Shown piece by piece: positions 32,270 through 43,250 of a stretch of 64,000 nucleotides of DNA (positions within the stretch are counted from its first letter, which is position 1; each line of letters starts with the position of its first letter). The DNA lies in contig NC_090445.1 of the NCBI RefSeq assembly GCF_031143425.1, forward strand, positions 1,192,478,691-1,192,542,690, in the 5' to 3' direction. The notes below the pieces were generated by a model. It did not search any database. It was given only the letters and a program-made list of their open reading frames with translations, and was not told where the DNA came from. The translations under genes were made by a program, and so were the position numbers. Origin of the DNA: Pleurodeles waltl (taxonomy: Eukaryota; Chordata; Amphibia; Caudata; Salamandridae).

Positions 32270-33200
32270 TGTGGGATACTTTGTGGGGAAAGTCCAGTAT
32301 TTTAGTCCATATCTTGCAGAGGTTTGGCTACATCAATCACCCAGGTAGTATGACAAGAAGACCTGGAGTGGTTTCCATGTTGCAGGATAGGTCTGTACAC
32401 CCATTCTATCAGTTTACCACCATTTCCTATGGTACAGAGCTTCTGGCACACCTCTTGTAGGGATATTGCTAGGTAGCAGACATGAAATAGGGCATTTAAT
32501 GATTATTTAAGGTGGTTGTAAGTAAGGAGTTGACCGGGGTGAAGATGGTAGTCTGCCACAAGGGTTTGGAAATTTAGTAGCTCACTGTTCAGAAACAAAG
32601 TCCCCAATTTTAAGACACCTGCAACATGCCACTGATGGAGTTGCTCTGAGCACAGCCATCCTGTGCGAGTGGGAAGGCTTAGCAAAGGTAGTGCAGGAGC
32701 ATAGGGTTTGTTTCTTCGTGTCAGTGAGTTTACAGGTTCTGGCAAGGCAAGAGAAAGCCATGCATGATAACCCCGGATGGTGATCCATAGAATGGTCAGT
32801 AGGAAACAATGAGCAGTGCATTAAGCCTTCCTTAAAAGTCTTTACTGGTAAACCCTATCTCATGCAGGGAGGTGGGCAGAAAGCCAGTGAGCTACCCATT
32901 GGACATCTGCAGCTGAATAAAAGCATTCTAAGTCCAGAAGATCTAATCCACCGCAGTCACAGTTAGCTTTAGAGTGGAAAGAGCTCCCGATGCGCCGCAG
33001 CGACCAAATCAGATGTGTGGCCTGTCTGAAGAAGGAATGAAGGACGAGCAGGGGAAGGTTTGCAAAATAATACTATCAATGGGGTACCACACCATCTTCG
33101 CTAGTGCCACATGGCCTCTACAGAAAACAGAAGAGAAGACCAAAAAGCAAACTGGGCTTGGAGGGACCGTTAGCTCTGCCGAAATTTTCATCCTGGAAAT
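32270..33200 (-). pseudogene. L1 ORF2 C-terminal fragment (relic 3)
   Basis: The minus strand reads GHVALAKMVWYPIDSIILQT (about 33130-33070), then GGLDLLDLECFYSAADVQWV (about 32960-32900). Next comes HQWHVAGVLKLGTLFLNSEL followed by LHPGQLLTYNHLK (about 32640-32505). This is the order of the connection and C-terminal part of L1 ORF2 (GRIAL.KM, GGLGLPD..YY.AAQL, LGDL). No reverse-transcriptase core is present, so it is a 5'-truncated insertion. Several stops break it. Confidence 0.7.
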
Positions 33201-34324
33201 CAGTGTAAGAATGGTATATATTAATCACTAGGTATCAAAAGGTAACTGGTTCCCAGTTCAATCTGAGATCTAATTGTGTATGAAGGCGAAAACAGTGCCA
33301 TATGTTAAAGAAACACTAATTAAATTTTTTATTTTTTTTATTTTGTTTGTGCAATTTACATCCCAAATATTTTGAAGATTCTATGTGTACTTGACACTTA
33401 GGGATAACCCAGATCTCTAGTTTGGCTTTTGCTCAATTTCAAAACCATATAAAGACATTGACTAAGCGGGCAATTGCCTTGCACAACCTTGCAAGGGGTC
33501 TGGCCCCTGCTCACCCTTCACAAGCACTAACAGCGAACCATTGCACCAGAAGAGTTTGCCAAGGTGGATGGGTGTTGATTGTTCAACCACTTGACAGTGC
33601 CCCTTCTGTTTCGCTCCTGTGTGCAGACAACTCCCCAGGTACCCAATACCTTCAAACAGTCTTGGTGGACCCATCTTGTCTGATTTTAGGAATTGTCCCA
33701 CCTTGTTCTTCTCTTCTTTATTTATCCAGTTGTTAGCAACAACCCTTTGAATTACTTGCTGTGGATCTCCCATTTGATCTCGATTTCATCCTACTCTTTT
33801 ATTATCTTTGATTGGTAGTCAGGGCTCCCATTTCTGAGATAAATGTAGAGTCCCAAACATACACTCTAGTGCAGTGAGACTACAGACAAGTTATGGGTAC
33901 ATCACAACCTGTCATTAGGTGTGAGACTGTCACCCACGCCATCTGCCCTGCCTCTTTAAAAAAAATTAGGTTGAAAGTCCGTGGGCGGTTGGGGTAAGCC
34001 AGATGTTTTTGTTCAATTTGTTTAAACTAGCATAAGGTTAATTACCTTAATGTTTCCCAAACTGTTTGCCAGGGATTTTTAAATGTTCAGAAACATAATC
34101 AAAATTTTGCTGTTACTTTCTCTTCAGGAAAGATCGGGTAGATTTGGGTAGGGGTGATGGCCTTGCCGTGAAGGGCATTAATTTACTACTGAACAAGGAC
34201 GTAATGTGACACCTGAATGTAGCACACCAGAAGGCAATCACAAAAGGTCCACAGTGAATAAATAGTGCTATGTTAAAAAAGAGTACATAAATGCACTGAC
34301 ACCATAGTGAGGCATGGCCCCTCT
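33201..34324. other. No recognisable gene
   Basis: A minus-strand frame of 103 codons at 33773-33462 (starting MGDPQQVIQRVVANNW) matches no family I recognise. A T-rich run near 33330 may be the 3' end of the adjoining L1 or of another retroposon. Confidence 0.35.
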
Positions 34325-34475
34325 TGCGTGTGTCTGTAAAACTGACGTTTGTTCTTGAATTTTTGTCCTGAATTTTGACCCTTTGTCCTGAATTTTTGTC
34401 CTGAATTCTGACCTTTTGTCATGAGTTTTTTGCAGTCCTGTCCAGAATTTGCCTCAATGCCAGGTGGTCACCCTA
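34325..34475 (-). repeat. Repeat end terminating GGTGGTCACCCTA
   Basis: Four variants of TTTGTCCTGAATTTTTG in tandem (34350-34430) run into GGTGGTCACCCTA (34463-34475), the inverted partner of the 29406 motif. Confidence 0.5.
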
Positions 34476-34482
34476 TGGTGCA

Positions 34483-36020
34483 GTCTCCTGTTTGAGAAAG
34501 GAAAGTTATAAGTTTGTCTAAAAAGATGCTGAATAGTGAGTATTGTTGAATGGGACTTGAAAGAGCTGAAGGGCACTGTAAAAGATGAACTACACTGACC
34601 GTCTTGGATGTGTTTGGAGTTCTATCCAATCTGTTCTGTTGTCATGATAGCAAGTATTGTTGTTATCATGGTATATGCAATGAATATGGCACACCTGTGC
34701 TTTGTTGTATGTATGCCAGGTTGTTTGTACAATACCATCTCGGGGAAGTTTGTGTGTTTGTCACTGGTGTTGTAAGTTCATTTATGCTTGGTAGCAGCCC
34801 TTTGGGTTTCTCATTTTCTTATAGACATCTACATAGCACAAAACCGGCCAGCTGAGCAACGGAGTACTTTAAGTGTTTACACTAAAATTGCTCTGATGGG
34901 AACACGCACAGAATATATCTAATATTTTAGGGCAAGTAAAAGGCCAAGTTTTAATGAATTACTGAAATAACAGTTGTAGCAAAAATAAAAGTTGCTAACA
35001 ATATCAGCCAACATTTAAATGGGAATAGCGTCTACTGCTGTACATTTACACCAAAATATCAATATATTTAGATGAGCAGTACAATTTGGCAACTTGATTA
35101 GAACCTATAAATGTTTTAAATGGCCCAGATTTCACCTACTCCTTCTTTCTTGGTCAACATTTTGAGCAGCGATTCGCACCTCAATCACCTCTTTAGATAC
35201 AAATATGAGTCTGCACCCTTTGAGGCATCTTCTCACTCGAATTCGCCTCTTGCTGTCCATGCCCTTGAGTGTAAGGCAGAGTGAAATAGCTGTTGCGACT
35301 AGTGAGTGGATTCTGTGAAGTCTGGGCCACATTTTCACATATACATCCACTAAACTATAAATCAGCAGTCATGATCAAGCAACGCCGAAGGTTCCAGCAG
35401 CTCCTGTTTTGTGTGTTGTCTGTGTCCTGTGGTAGGTGATAATGCGACACAGGAGTGGCAGTGGCGAAACGTAAAATGATGAGGCCCCCACTGCAGAATC
35501 TGAAGAGGAGCCATTGAGCCTCCCATGTCTCTCACTCATTGGCCTGGAGCGGAAAGGGGACTTGTGTTGCGCCCCTGAAAGGTGGCCCGGTATTGCTTCT
35601 TCTTTTTGGGATAGGTTCCTTTGGCATCATGGATCATAAGTCTGCAGGCTAGGAGATTTCATGGCCAATAATGCAAAGCAGACAACATTCTCAAAGTTGA
35701 TGAGGAGCATAAAGATTACACTTGTTGCTTTCTAATCAGAGATATACAAATGAAATGCATTAAACTCTTGCGCAGCCTAGCCAACTGATCAAGGCCAGTA
35801 GAGTTATGGATATTCTTGAAACAGCGTGAGGGTCATTCCTAATACTCAGAACTCAGAGACCTGACATTCATATGCTTTGTGAATTTGTAATCAGCTGCAA
35901 ACTGGTTTCTTATCACGTTTGAGTTGCGATGTACGAAAGCATGAAAGACACGCTTTAATTAATTTGGCACAGCAAACCAAATCCATACCAGTTCAGAACT
36001 GAAATACCAATTCCTAAATT
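34483..36020. other. No recognisable feature
   Basis: A plus-strand frame at 34604-34855 (Cys-rich) and a minus-strand frame at 35350-35132 (basic) have no family signature or supporting context. Confidence 0.4.
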
Positions 36021-36435
36021 ATGATTATGTATTTCAAAAAGCCAACCCAGGAGGAGGAAGGAGAGTGTTTTAGGCAGCGTGTCACCCTTTTTAAAAAAAC
36101 AGAGGAAGAAATATATGGGAGGTACAGGTTGAGCAGCATAAAGGTCCTACTGGAATTAAAAGAAGGTATAAAGCCAGTTTTGGCTAGAAGCATCCAGTGT
36201 AGTCAGGCACTACCAACCCATGCGCAGGTCATATGCTCTTTTCATCTCCTGGCCTCAGGGAGTTATTAGGATGTACTTGTTGTGGAACACAGAAGTTCCC
36301 AATGTGGACTTTCAGATGTGTGTAGATCTTTCCTTGATGCCTTGTTATCAGAATACTTGTGTACGTGTTCTTTCCAAATGCACAACAAAAACTGTCAGAC
36401 ACCATTTCCACAACTTATTGGTTACGTAGATGGAA
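36021..36435 (+). pseudogene. Ancient Harbinger transposase fragment
   Basis: The reading GRYRLSSIKVLLELKEGIKP, then THAQVICSFHLLASGSY, follows the N-terminal pattern of HARBI1-type transposases (R-L-S ... V-L-L-L ... A-S-G-S-F-Q). After a slip, QMCVDLSL, LLSEYL and the block QLIGYVDGTN (about 36410-36440) follow the SQ..S region and the first catalytic Asp (V/I-D-G-T). It is not closely similar to the transposase at 18961-20058, so it belongs to an older, different Harbinger lineage. The rest of the catalytic core is absent. Confidence 0.5.
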
Positions 36436-36815
36436 CGAATTGATATGTCCTAATCAGGCAGTAAAGGCATGTATAGAAATCGTAAAAGAAGAATTCGCTA
36501 AACATTCATGTAATGTGTAATCCAGATTGCCTGATCACAGACCTTAATAGCAGGACACGCTGGCAGAACCAAAAATTAATTCATGTTTCATAACTGTGTT
36601 CTGTACGACTGCTTATCCAGATGAGAGCTTAAATATGTGTTTGTTAATCTATTACAACGTGTCCCTTAAGCCGTAGATATCCCAGAATCTAATCGTCATT
36701 CAGCCTTGGCTTTGGCCCGTGAGAGGTGCTCTTAATGTTGGCGGCATTGTCGTTGGAAGAAGGTGGCACTGTATTTTCAATGTTTGTGCTTTTCGTGTCA
36801 ATATTCTTGATTTTT
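36436..36815. other. No recognisable feature
   Basis: Short AT-rich interval with no supported feature, leading to the T-rich (poly-A on the minus strand) end of the next L1. Confidence 0.4.
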
Positions 36816-37209
36816 TTTAAACAGATTTTATTGTTTTTCGGTAGTAAATTTAGCAGTAACAAATCACTGTTTCTTAGCCAATCCCATCCTTATGCATAAT
36901 AAAACATCCTGCAATTGTTACCCCTGATCATTCCTCACCTCCCCGAACCCCTGCTGCATCCCCCTTAACCTTGTCCTGTGTCTTTGCCAATTTAGTGGTG
37001 TACTTCTCGCAGACCAGAAATAGCCATTGTGTTGGGGTGGTAGTCACCGGTGCAATGTTCCTAGCTTACAGTATGCTTTCATCAGCAGTAGGGTTCTCCT
37101 TAAGGAAGTACTCGGAGAGGCCCTCAGTGAAGCTCTCAATGAGGGGTGGTCAGCCTCCTTTAAGCAATCTAACAATAACTCCCAGGTTCAGGCCAGCTCA
37201 GGGGATCCT

Positions 37210-40200
37210 CTGCCTTGATTAGCCTCCCTGAGCAATATCACCCCTTCACTCTTGGCCCATTTCTCCAATTCGCTTTTCCAATTACGAGTTCTGGGCCCTC
37301 CTGAGGTCTTCCAGTTTCGTGTTATTTTTCTTTTATCCAGAATGTATGCTAGGTCCTGAAACCTACTTGTGGCATATTTTTAGGGGTCTGGTGGAAGCAG
37401 TGTAACAGGCAATCGGTGGGGACGCAAGGGATACCTTGTGACGTAACATCAGCTAGTAACGTGGTTACCTCCTCCAACAGTCAGTGAGAGATGAGCAAGA
37501 CTAGAGCACATGTAGGAACATCACCTCCTCCTCTTCACATCTGGAACATTTCGCCTCCGCTACATTGAAATGTTTGCAAAGCCGCCCCGGGTTGAGATAG
37601 GACCAATGTTTGCACATAAAATGTTATGAATTTAAATCTTACATTCCTAGACATCTTAGGCACCCTTCCTATGATCGATTCCCAGCCCCCCTCTGGAATC
37701 AGAACCCCGAGCTCTGCCTCCCATTTGTCCCTCGAGGTCTCAAGGGGTCGCAGCACCCCAGCTCGTACTGCTTTATACAAGCATTTTACTGCTTTGATGA
37801 TGCCAGCTGAGCTCACTATATATTGACAGTCCACATGTGGTTGCGGTTCAAACTGCCCTGTGTGCCAATGCCTCCAAAGTGTCAAAGTGACAGCACGGTG
37901 CAGTAGAAAGTGGCCTTGCAGAATTGTGAACTCTTTCTGGAAGTCAGCAAAGGGGATTAGTCCCCCTTCCCTATACAAGTCACCCACCTTTATGCCCCTG
38001 CTTCAACCCATTCAGTTAGGCCCCCCCCAGTCTTCGCCATGAGGGAGAGATGTTAGCAGAGATATCAGCATGTCCGGGGAATATGGAACCCTTGTGCGTG
38101 TTTTTTGGAGACATCTATTCCAGCATTTGTGCATCACCCGAACCTCCAGGACAACAGTGGACACGGGACCTGCCATTTTCATTAATAACCCTACCATGTG
38201 GGATAGGTCTGTAATAAGCGAGCTCATGTCAACTCTGTGTGCGAATCGTCTATTCACCGTGTAAACCATTGCAGCTGGGTGGCTAAGAAGTATGATTCAA
38301 AATCAGGAACTGCAAGCCTGCCCACAGCTATAAGTCATTTCAAGGTTACCAGTGCTACTCTGTGGCGCCCCACGCCCCATAGAAATGCAGTTATTATGGA
38401 ATTTAGTTCCCTGAGTATTGATGTGGCAATCCATAATGGGAGGACAGTGAAGTAGTATCGGGAGAGTCACCATTTTAAGTAATGCCACTCTTCCCATCCC
38501 CGGCAGTGGAAGTGTCTTCCAAAACTCCAAATTAGATTTTAATGCCCCGAGTGCTGCTCTTATATTTCTCTCCTGGAGGTGAGCTCAGGAATGGTAAATT
38601 TTTACTCCTAGGTAGGGCAGGCACCTGGGCTCCCAGGGGGTCGCATCTAAGGTATCGGGCGGCAAGCCATTCTCTGTCATAGAAATAACTGCAATTTCTG
38701 CCAGTTCACCTGGAGACCAGATACAGATCCGAATCGCACTAGGAGCTCCTGAGCACAGCCCAGGTTGATGGAAGCATCTTGGAGAAACATCAACAAATCA
38801 TCTGTGTAGAGTGCTATATGATGGGCAGTGATTCCATACAGCAGCCCCCAGTACCAGCCATCTTGTTGGGCTTGACAGGCCAGAGGCTTCATTGCCAGGG
38901 CAAACAGAAATGAAGACAAGAGGCACCCCTGTCTGGTCGCTTATTCTACAATATAGACTTCTGATTCTTGTCGCCGGTTCCTACCTTGGCCCTAGGATCG
39001 TTATATAGTAGTCACCTCCATGCTAGGAAGCCATTGCCCAGCCCTAGATGCTCAATTACCCTGTATAGATACTGCAATTCAAGGCTAACAAAGGCCTTTT
39101 CAGTATCTACCGCCAGCACTGCAGATCGTTCCCTGTCCGGCATGTCGGTGGTCATCAAATTCAGAAAGCGCAGAATGTTTTACGCTGTCTTCCGTTTTGG
39201 TATAAACCCTGCCTGATCCGCATGGACGATGCGGGTCATGAAAGGGAGAAGCTTGGTGGCCAGTATACTGCTAAGAATTTTGTAGTCAGAATGATGCATT
39301 GATAGTGGCTGATATGCTTTACTTCCGTGCGCCAGCTTGCCGGGCTTCAGCAAAGGTACAATCAATGCATCTCGGCTTATTTCAGGTATCTTCCCCTGAT
39401 CTCTGGCCACTTTATATAGATCTACTAATTTAGGAGCTAATTCATCCTGATAAGTTGCATAAAATTCGATGGGTAGACATCTGTTCTCCGGGGTTGTTCC
39501 CCGACTAATCCCTTTACGACTACTTTAATTTCTGGAAGTTCAATATCTCGCCCCAACGTTTCCGCTTCTTCCTCGGTGAAGGATGGTGTCAGGGGTGGGT
39601 CTAAAAAGGCCTGAATATCAGCTTCAGTGCACTGAGTAGTGCTGGAATAAAGGTTGGCATAGTAGTTGTGGACATGTTGATTAATCTCCATGTCGATATA
39701 GCCTCTGCCCACTTTCAGATTTAATGTCCGAGATCGGCGACCCTGGTTTGGTGGGGTTCACCAACCATGCCAAGAGGGTTCCTGACTTATCCCTCTCAGC
39801 ATGCACTCTCATAATGTGGTTTTCATAATCAAAGCAGCAGAGTCTCTCCGTGTGCTTTGCTAGGCGCTCCCTTGCTTCAAGGACCACCCCCTGTAGCTCA
39901 GGGCAACCAGGCCTCCATTTTTCAATGTCCCTCAACTCCTGTTCCTCCACTGTGATCGTGTGTAGCAGCGAACCCCGGATTCCCATAGATTCAGCTATAC
40001 AATGCCCTTGGGTAACATCTTAAAGGTATCTCATAACACGTGGGGGCAGAGCTTTATTCATGTTCTCCTTAAAGAATTGGCATATACAAGTCCCTATAGT
40101 TTCCCGGTAAACTGGGTCCTTGAGGAACTCAGGTTTTATCTGCCAATCCGGTATGCGGGGTTTAGTTCACTCCCACCGTAGATGTAAGAGGACTGGGTTG

Positions 40201-40900
40201 TGATTCAACATTGTTCTCATTAGATATTCAATATCACAGACTTGTCTATGGACCTCTGGGATGCAAAGAAATGTATCCAGATGCATGTGCAAGTTGTGCA
40301 GGATGGAAAAAAAGGAATAGTCCTGTTCATGCGGGTAAATTGGCCGCCAGGTGTCTCTAAGGTTCCAGTGTTGTTGCCAGTTTGCAAATATACAGTACAG
40401 CGAACTAGAGAGCCTTGAAGGGTGGGGGATAAGACCTGTCTGAGCTGGGATCCGTGATGCAGTTAAAGTCCCCTCCCATCATCACAGCGTGGAGTATATA
40501 GGGAGCCAGGGTAATGGAGAGTGTGGTCAGAAACATGGTCTGTTCCAAATTAGGTGAATATATACAAATAAGTGTGATATCTCGGCCTCCCTGTCGACCT
40601 GCTACTGCAACACACCTGCCATCAGGGTCCACCGTTACACTGTATTTTTTCTCTCTAACTATTACAAACAAACAACTGTCATCCCAACTCCCACTCCCCA
40701 GGACAAGTAGGCAACGACCTCCCATCCAAACTATTTGTTAAACTACCAACACTTGCGTGAAAACACACGTCTATCTAGGTAGGGTGAATAGGCCCCCAGG
40801 GGCCCCAGCCACTTGACTCCACCAAGTCTAAGTATGCCAGATAGGTGACCCCTATGCATGAATGTAGTTTTACCCCATTCACCCCATTTGAAGCTGCTTA
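37210..40900 (-). pseudogene. L1 relic 2 ORF2: endonuclease, reverse transcriptase, C-terminal domain
   Basis: The endonuclease holds GRDITLICIYSPN and MMGGDFNCITDPSSDR (about 40470-40430), with the GDFN catalytic block. The linker (39986-39681) contains ELRDIEKWRP and MRVHAERDKSGTLLAWLV. The reverse transcriptase shows ALIVPLLKPGKLAHGSKAYQ, SDYKILSSILATKLLPFM and DQAGFIPKRKTA (39400-39180), then SSFLFALAMKPLA and YTDDLLMFLQDA near 38810, where the usual YADD reads YTDD. The C-terminal part (37987-37535) begins GDLYREGGLIPFADFQKEF. At least five frame changes and several stops separate these blocks. Confidence 0.8.
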
Positions 40901-41329
40901 AAGTTACCAAGGAAGATAAAATAATGTCATCAGCAGTCCCCGGCTTAACTACCGGAAGTTCAATACTAGGACTCGTCGATCAGCAAGATTCTTCATCAGA
41001 AACTGTATCTTCTGCACCGCCACCAGACCCAGTGGACGGGGGCTCGATCCACCCTCGCTCACGGACGATATCACCTCCATCACTTTCAATCTCTCCTGCT
41101 GTGTCTCCAGCAGCAAGGGCGCAGCCGGTGGGCAACAGAGCTTCTTCATCACTGCAGCCTGGAAAGTCAGCTCGCTATGTGGTTTCAGGAGTATTGTGAG
41201 GATGTTGATCCAGCCATTCCCAGACCACTGGGGCATCCAAAAGAATAATGCACCTTCCTTTGCAACCACTCATAACTTGGCCAGGAATAGCACTTCATAA
41301 GCAATCCCCTACTCCTGAGTTTCTTTTTG

Positions 41330-41997
41330 ACATCTAGAAAAGCAGCCCTTTGGCACTGTACCTACTGGAGAAGTCCAGAAAGATATGGACCCTATCATTC
41401 TCCACCATCAGTTCTCCTTTTCTTTTGGCTTGTGCCAGGATATGGTCCCGGTCCTTATAATATAATAAATATGCCTGGACCTGGAGGGGCCCTCGGTAGC
41501 AGGGGTTTTGCTGGGACTCTGTGCACCCTTTCAAAGGCACAGAAGCAGGAGAGTGCCTCGGGTGCCACTACAGTGTATATCCATTCTTCCAGGAATTAGA
41601 GCATATTATTAGGTTCAGTCTTTCCAGGTAGCCCCACTACCCGGACATTATTTTGTCTTGACCTGTTCTCCGCATCCTCAATGCGACTCTCCACTATCCA
41701 TACCGTTTGCTCACGGGAGGTCATGTGTCCACCAGCCGAGGCTATTGCTGGTGGTATATCTATGATTTCCCTTACAGCTGTTGTGACTCGTTCCACCTGT
41801 CTTCTTTGGTCCTCTCGCAGGAGCCTCAGGTCATTTGCAAGGGTATAAATTTTGGTCTCTAGTGCCTTGCGAGTGGCAGTGATAGCTTGTAGAATGTCTT
41901 GGAGGGTTGGGCCCATGGTTGGTTCTTCTGTGGGTATCATTACCCCCGTGTCCTGGGTATAGATCTCACAGTTGTCCCCCTCCGATATTTGGTCCAC
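41330..41997 (-). pseudogene. L1 relic 2 ORF1
   Basis: It begins MDQISEGDNCEIY. Residues of about 30-80 form a coiled coil (LQDILQAITATRKALETKIY, then LRLLREDQRRQVERV), then VESRIEDAENRSRQNNVRVV opens the RNA-recognition domain. After a stop near 41596 the other frames give FERVHRVPAKPLLP and the C-terminal domain (VQAYLLYYKDRDHILAQAK, ENDRVHIFLDFSSRYSAK, to 41334). The family pattern is clear. One stop and at least one frameshift inactivate it. Confidence 0.8.
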
Positions 41998-43250
41998 ATC
42001 CAGACCTTTCTTTCAGCTAGTCTTTCCCTTGGTTATAGGTCACAGTTGAGGCTGGGCCGTACAAGGCATGGTTCACGCAGTAGGGCACGAACAAGTGTCC
42101 GCCTATTAATACCTGAGCATGCAGGAGTTAAGCTGGCTCCAACTATGGTTTGTCTCCACGGCAGTAGAGAAGCGCCCCCTGGTAGAGGTGCTAGATGCAC
42201 ACAGGCGAGGCTCCCAACGCATGGAAATAGGTCTGTTAGTGTGTTCCCGGTATGCTTGATACGCTCAATAACCTTGTGAGGAGCACCAGTTCAAGCTACG
42301 GTCCAAGGAGTTGGCTAGTGATGTGCACCTCCTCACTGTGTCACTCCACTCCTATGAGGGTATATTTACGAGGGTGGGGCAGCCATCTAATGTCCCTTGC
42401 GTGGTATCGCTGTGCTATTGCTCTTTGGGGGGTACCAGCGATCAACTGCCTCAGTCTCAAGGCCTCTTGCGGGAGAGTCGCTACACTATAATGATTGTGC
42501 TCTGTTCCACAATCCTTCCTCATGTCTCAGGACACAACTTCTCCAAAAGGATGGACTATCCTGGGCTCTCCCTTCTGTTACTTCTCAAATGCCTGCCGTA
42601 CAGCACCCCACAAGCCCCAGCACCAGCATTGCCTCAGGCAAGGAGCACTGGAGGGGGAGCAGTCCTCATTCTCAGCATGGCCCCATCAGGTCATTGTAGT
42701 GCTTCAGGGAGGGGTTACCTTATATCCTGTTGGCAGTATTCGGGGGAGATCGTGTGCGGCCGCGCTCTTCAATTAGAAGGGTCACTTGGAGCCCGGCCAC
42801 CATCTTTGGGCTCACTTAGCCTCCCGCTGACACTACGCTCCAGGCCCAGTCCTGCTTTGCGTGAGGCAGCCATCCAGTTCCAGGCCACCCTACCACCTGC
42901 TGCATGCCTCCGGCTGGAGGTAGCACCGCGCAGCCAGTCCCCGAACCAGTCTCTGGCCGTGCCCGCATCCAGGCCCGCTCCCTCCTCAAGACAGCCCGAT
43001 GCACTCGCTGCAGACGTGAGTCCAATCCAGGGCCCACCACCGCTCTGATCAGCCACTTCCTCCAATCCCCCTTTCGGTGTCACTACTGCCGCCTCGGAGT
43101 CCCGCGGCCCTCATCACTGCCGCCTCAGGCACATCTTCCCCCATGTCATTGGCATAAATCTCAGTGCAGCTGCCATCTCAGGGCCCACACGCAGCCACTC
43201 TCCAGGCTTTAATCCCAGAGTGAGCAGCTGCCACTTCAACCCGGGATAGG

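Larger units (their letters stand above)
29395..34482. mobile_element. Possible composite DNA element with inverted TAGGGTGACCACC ends
   Basis: TAGGGTGACCACC at 29406 and its exact reverse complement ending at 34475 bracket 5.07 kb. TGGTGCA lies near the left end (29395-29401, with 4 extra bases before TAGGG) and directly after the right end (34476-34482), so it could be a target duplication. No transposase is recognisable inside. The two ends may instead be separate copies of one small repeat, so the unit is tentative. Confidence 0.3.
36816..43250 (-). mobile_element. L1-type LINE relic 2, nearly full length
   Basis: From 5' to 3' on the minus strand there is a GC-rich 5' UTR (about 43250-42010), ORF1 (41997-41330), ORF2 from endonuclease to C-terminus (about 40900-37210), and a 3' end at a T-rich run on the plus strand (36811-36840). 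About 6.4 kb in total matches a full-length L1. The exact 5' boundary is not visible. Confidence 0.75.

Noticed and set aside
33462..33773. 103-codon minus-strand frame starting MGDPQQVIQ
   Set aside because: No family match, no neighbouring exon or promoter, and it lies beside L1 debris. A retroelement shred is possible but unsupported.
34604..34855. Cys-rich 83-codon plus-strand frame as a possible small secreted protein
   Set aside because: There is no clear signal-peptide/mature-domain pattern, no splice context and no recognisable cysteine spacing.
41899..43212. Plus-strand frames of 75-245 codons
   Set aside because: They run antisense to L1 ORF1 and its GC-rich 5' UTR, where open frames on the other strand are common.
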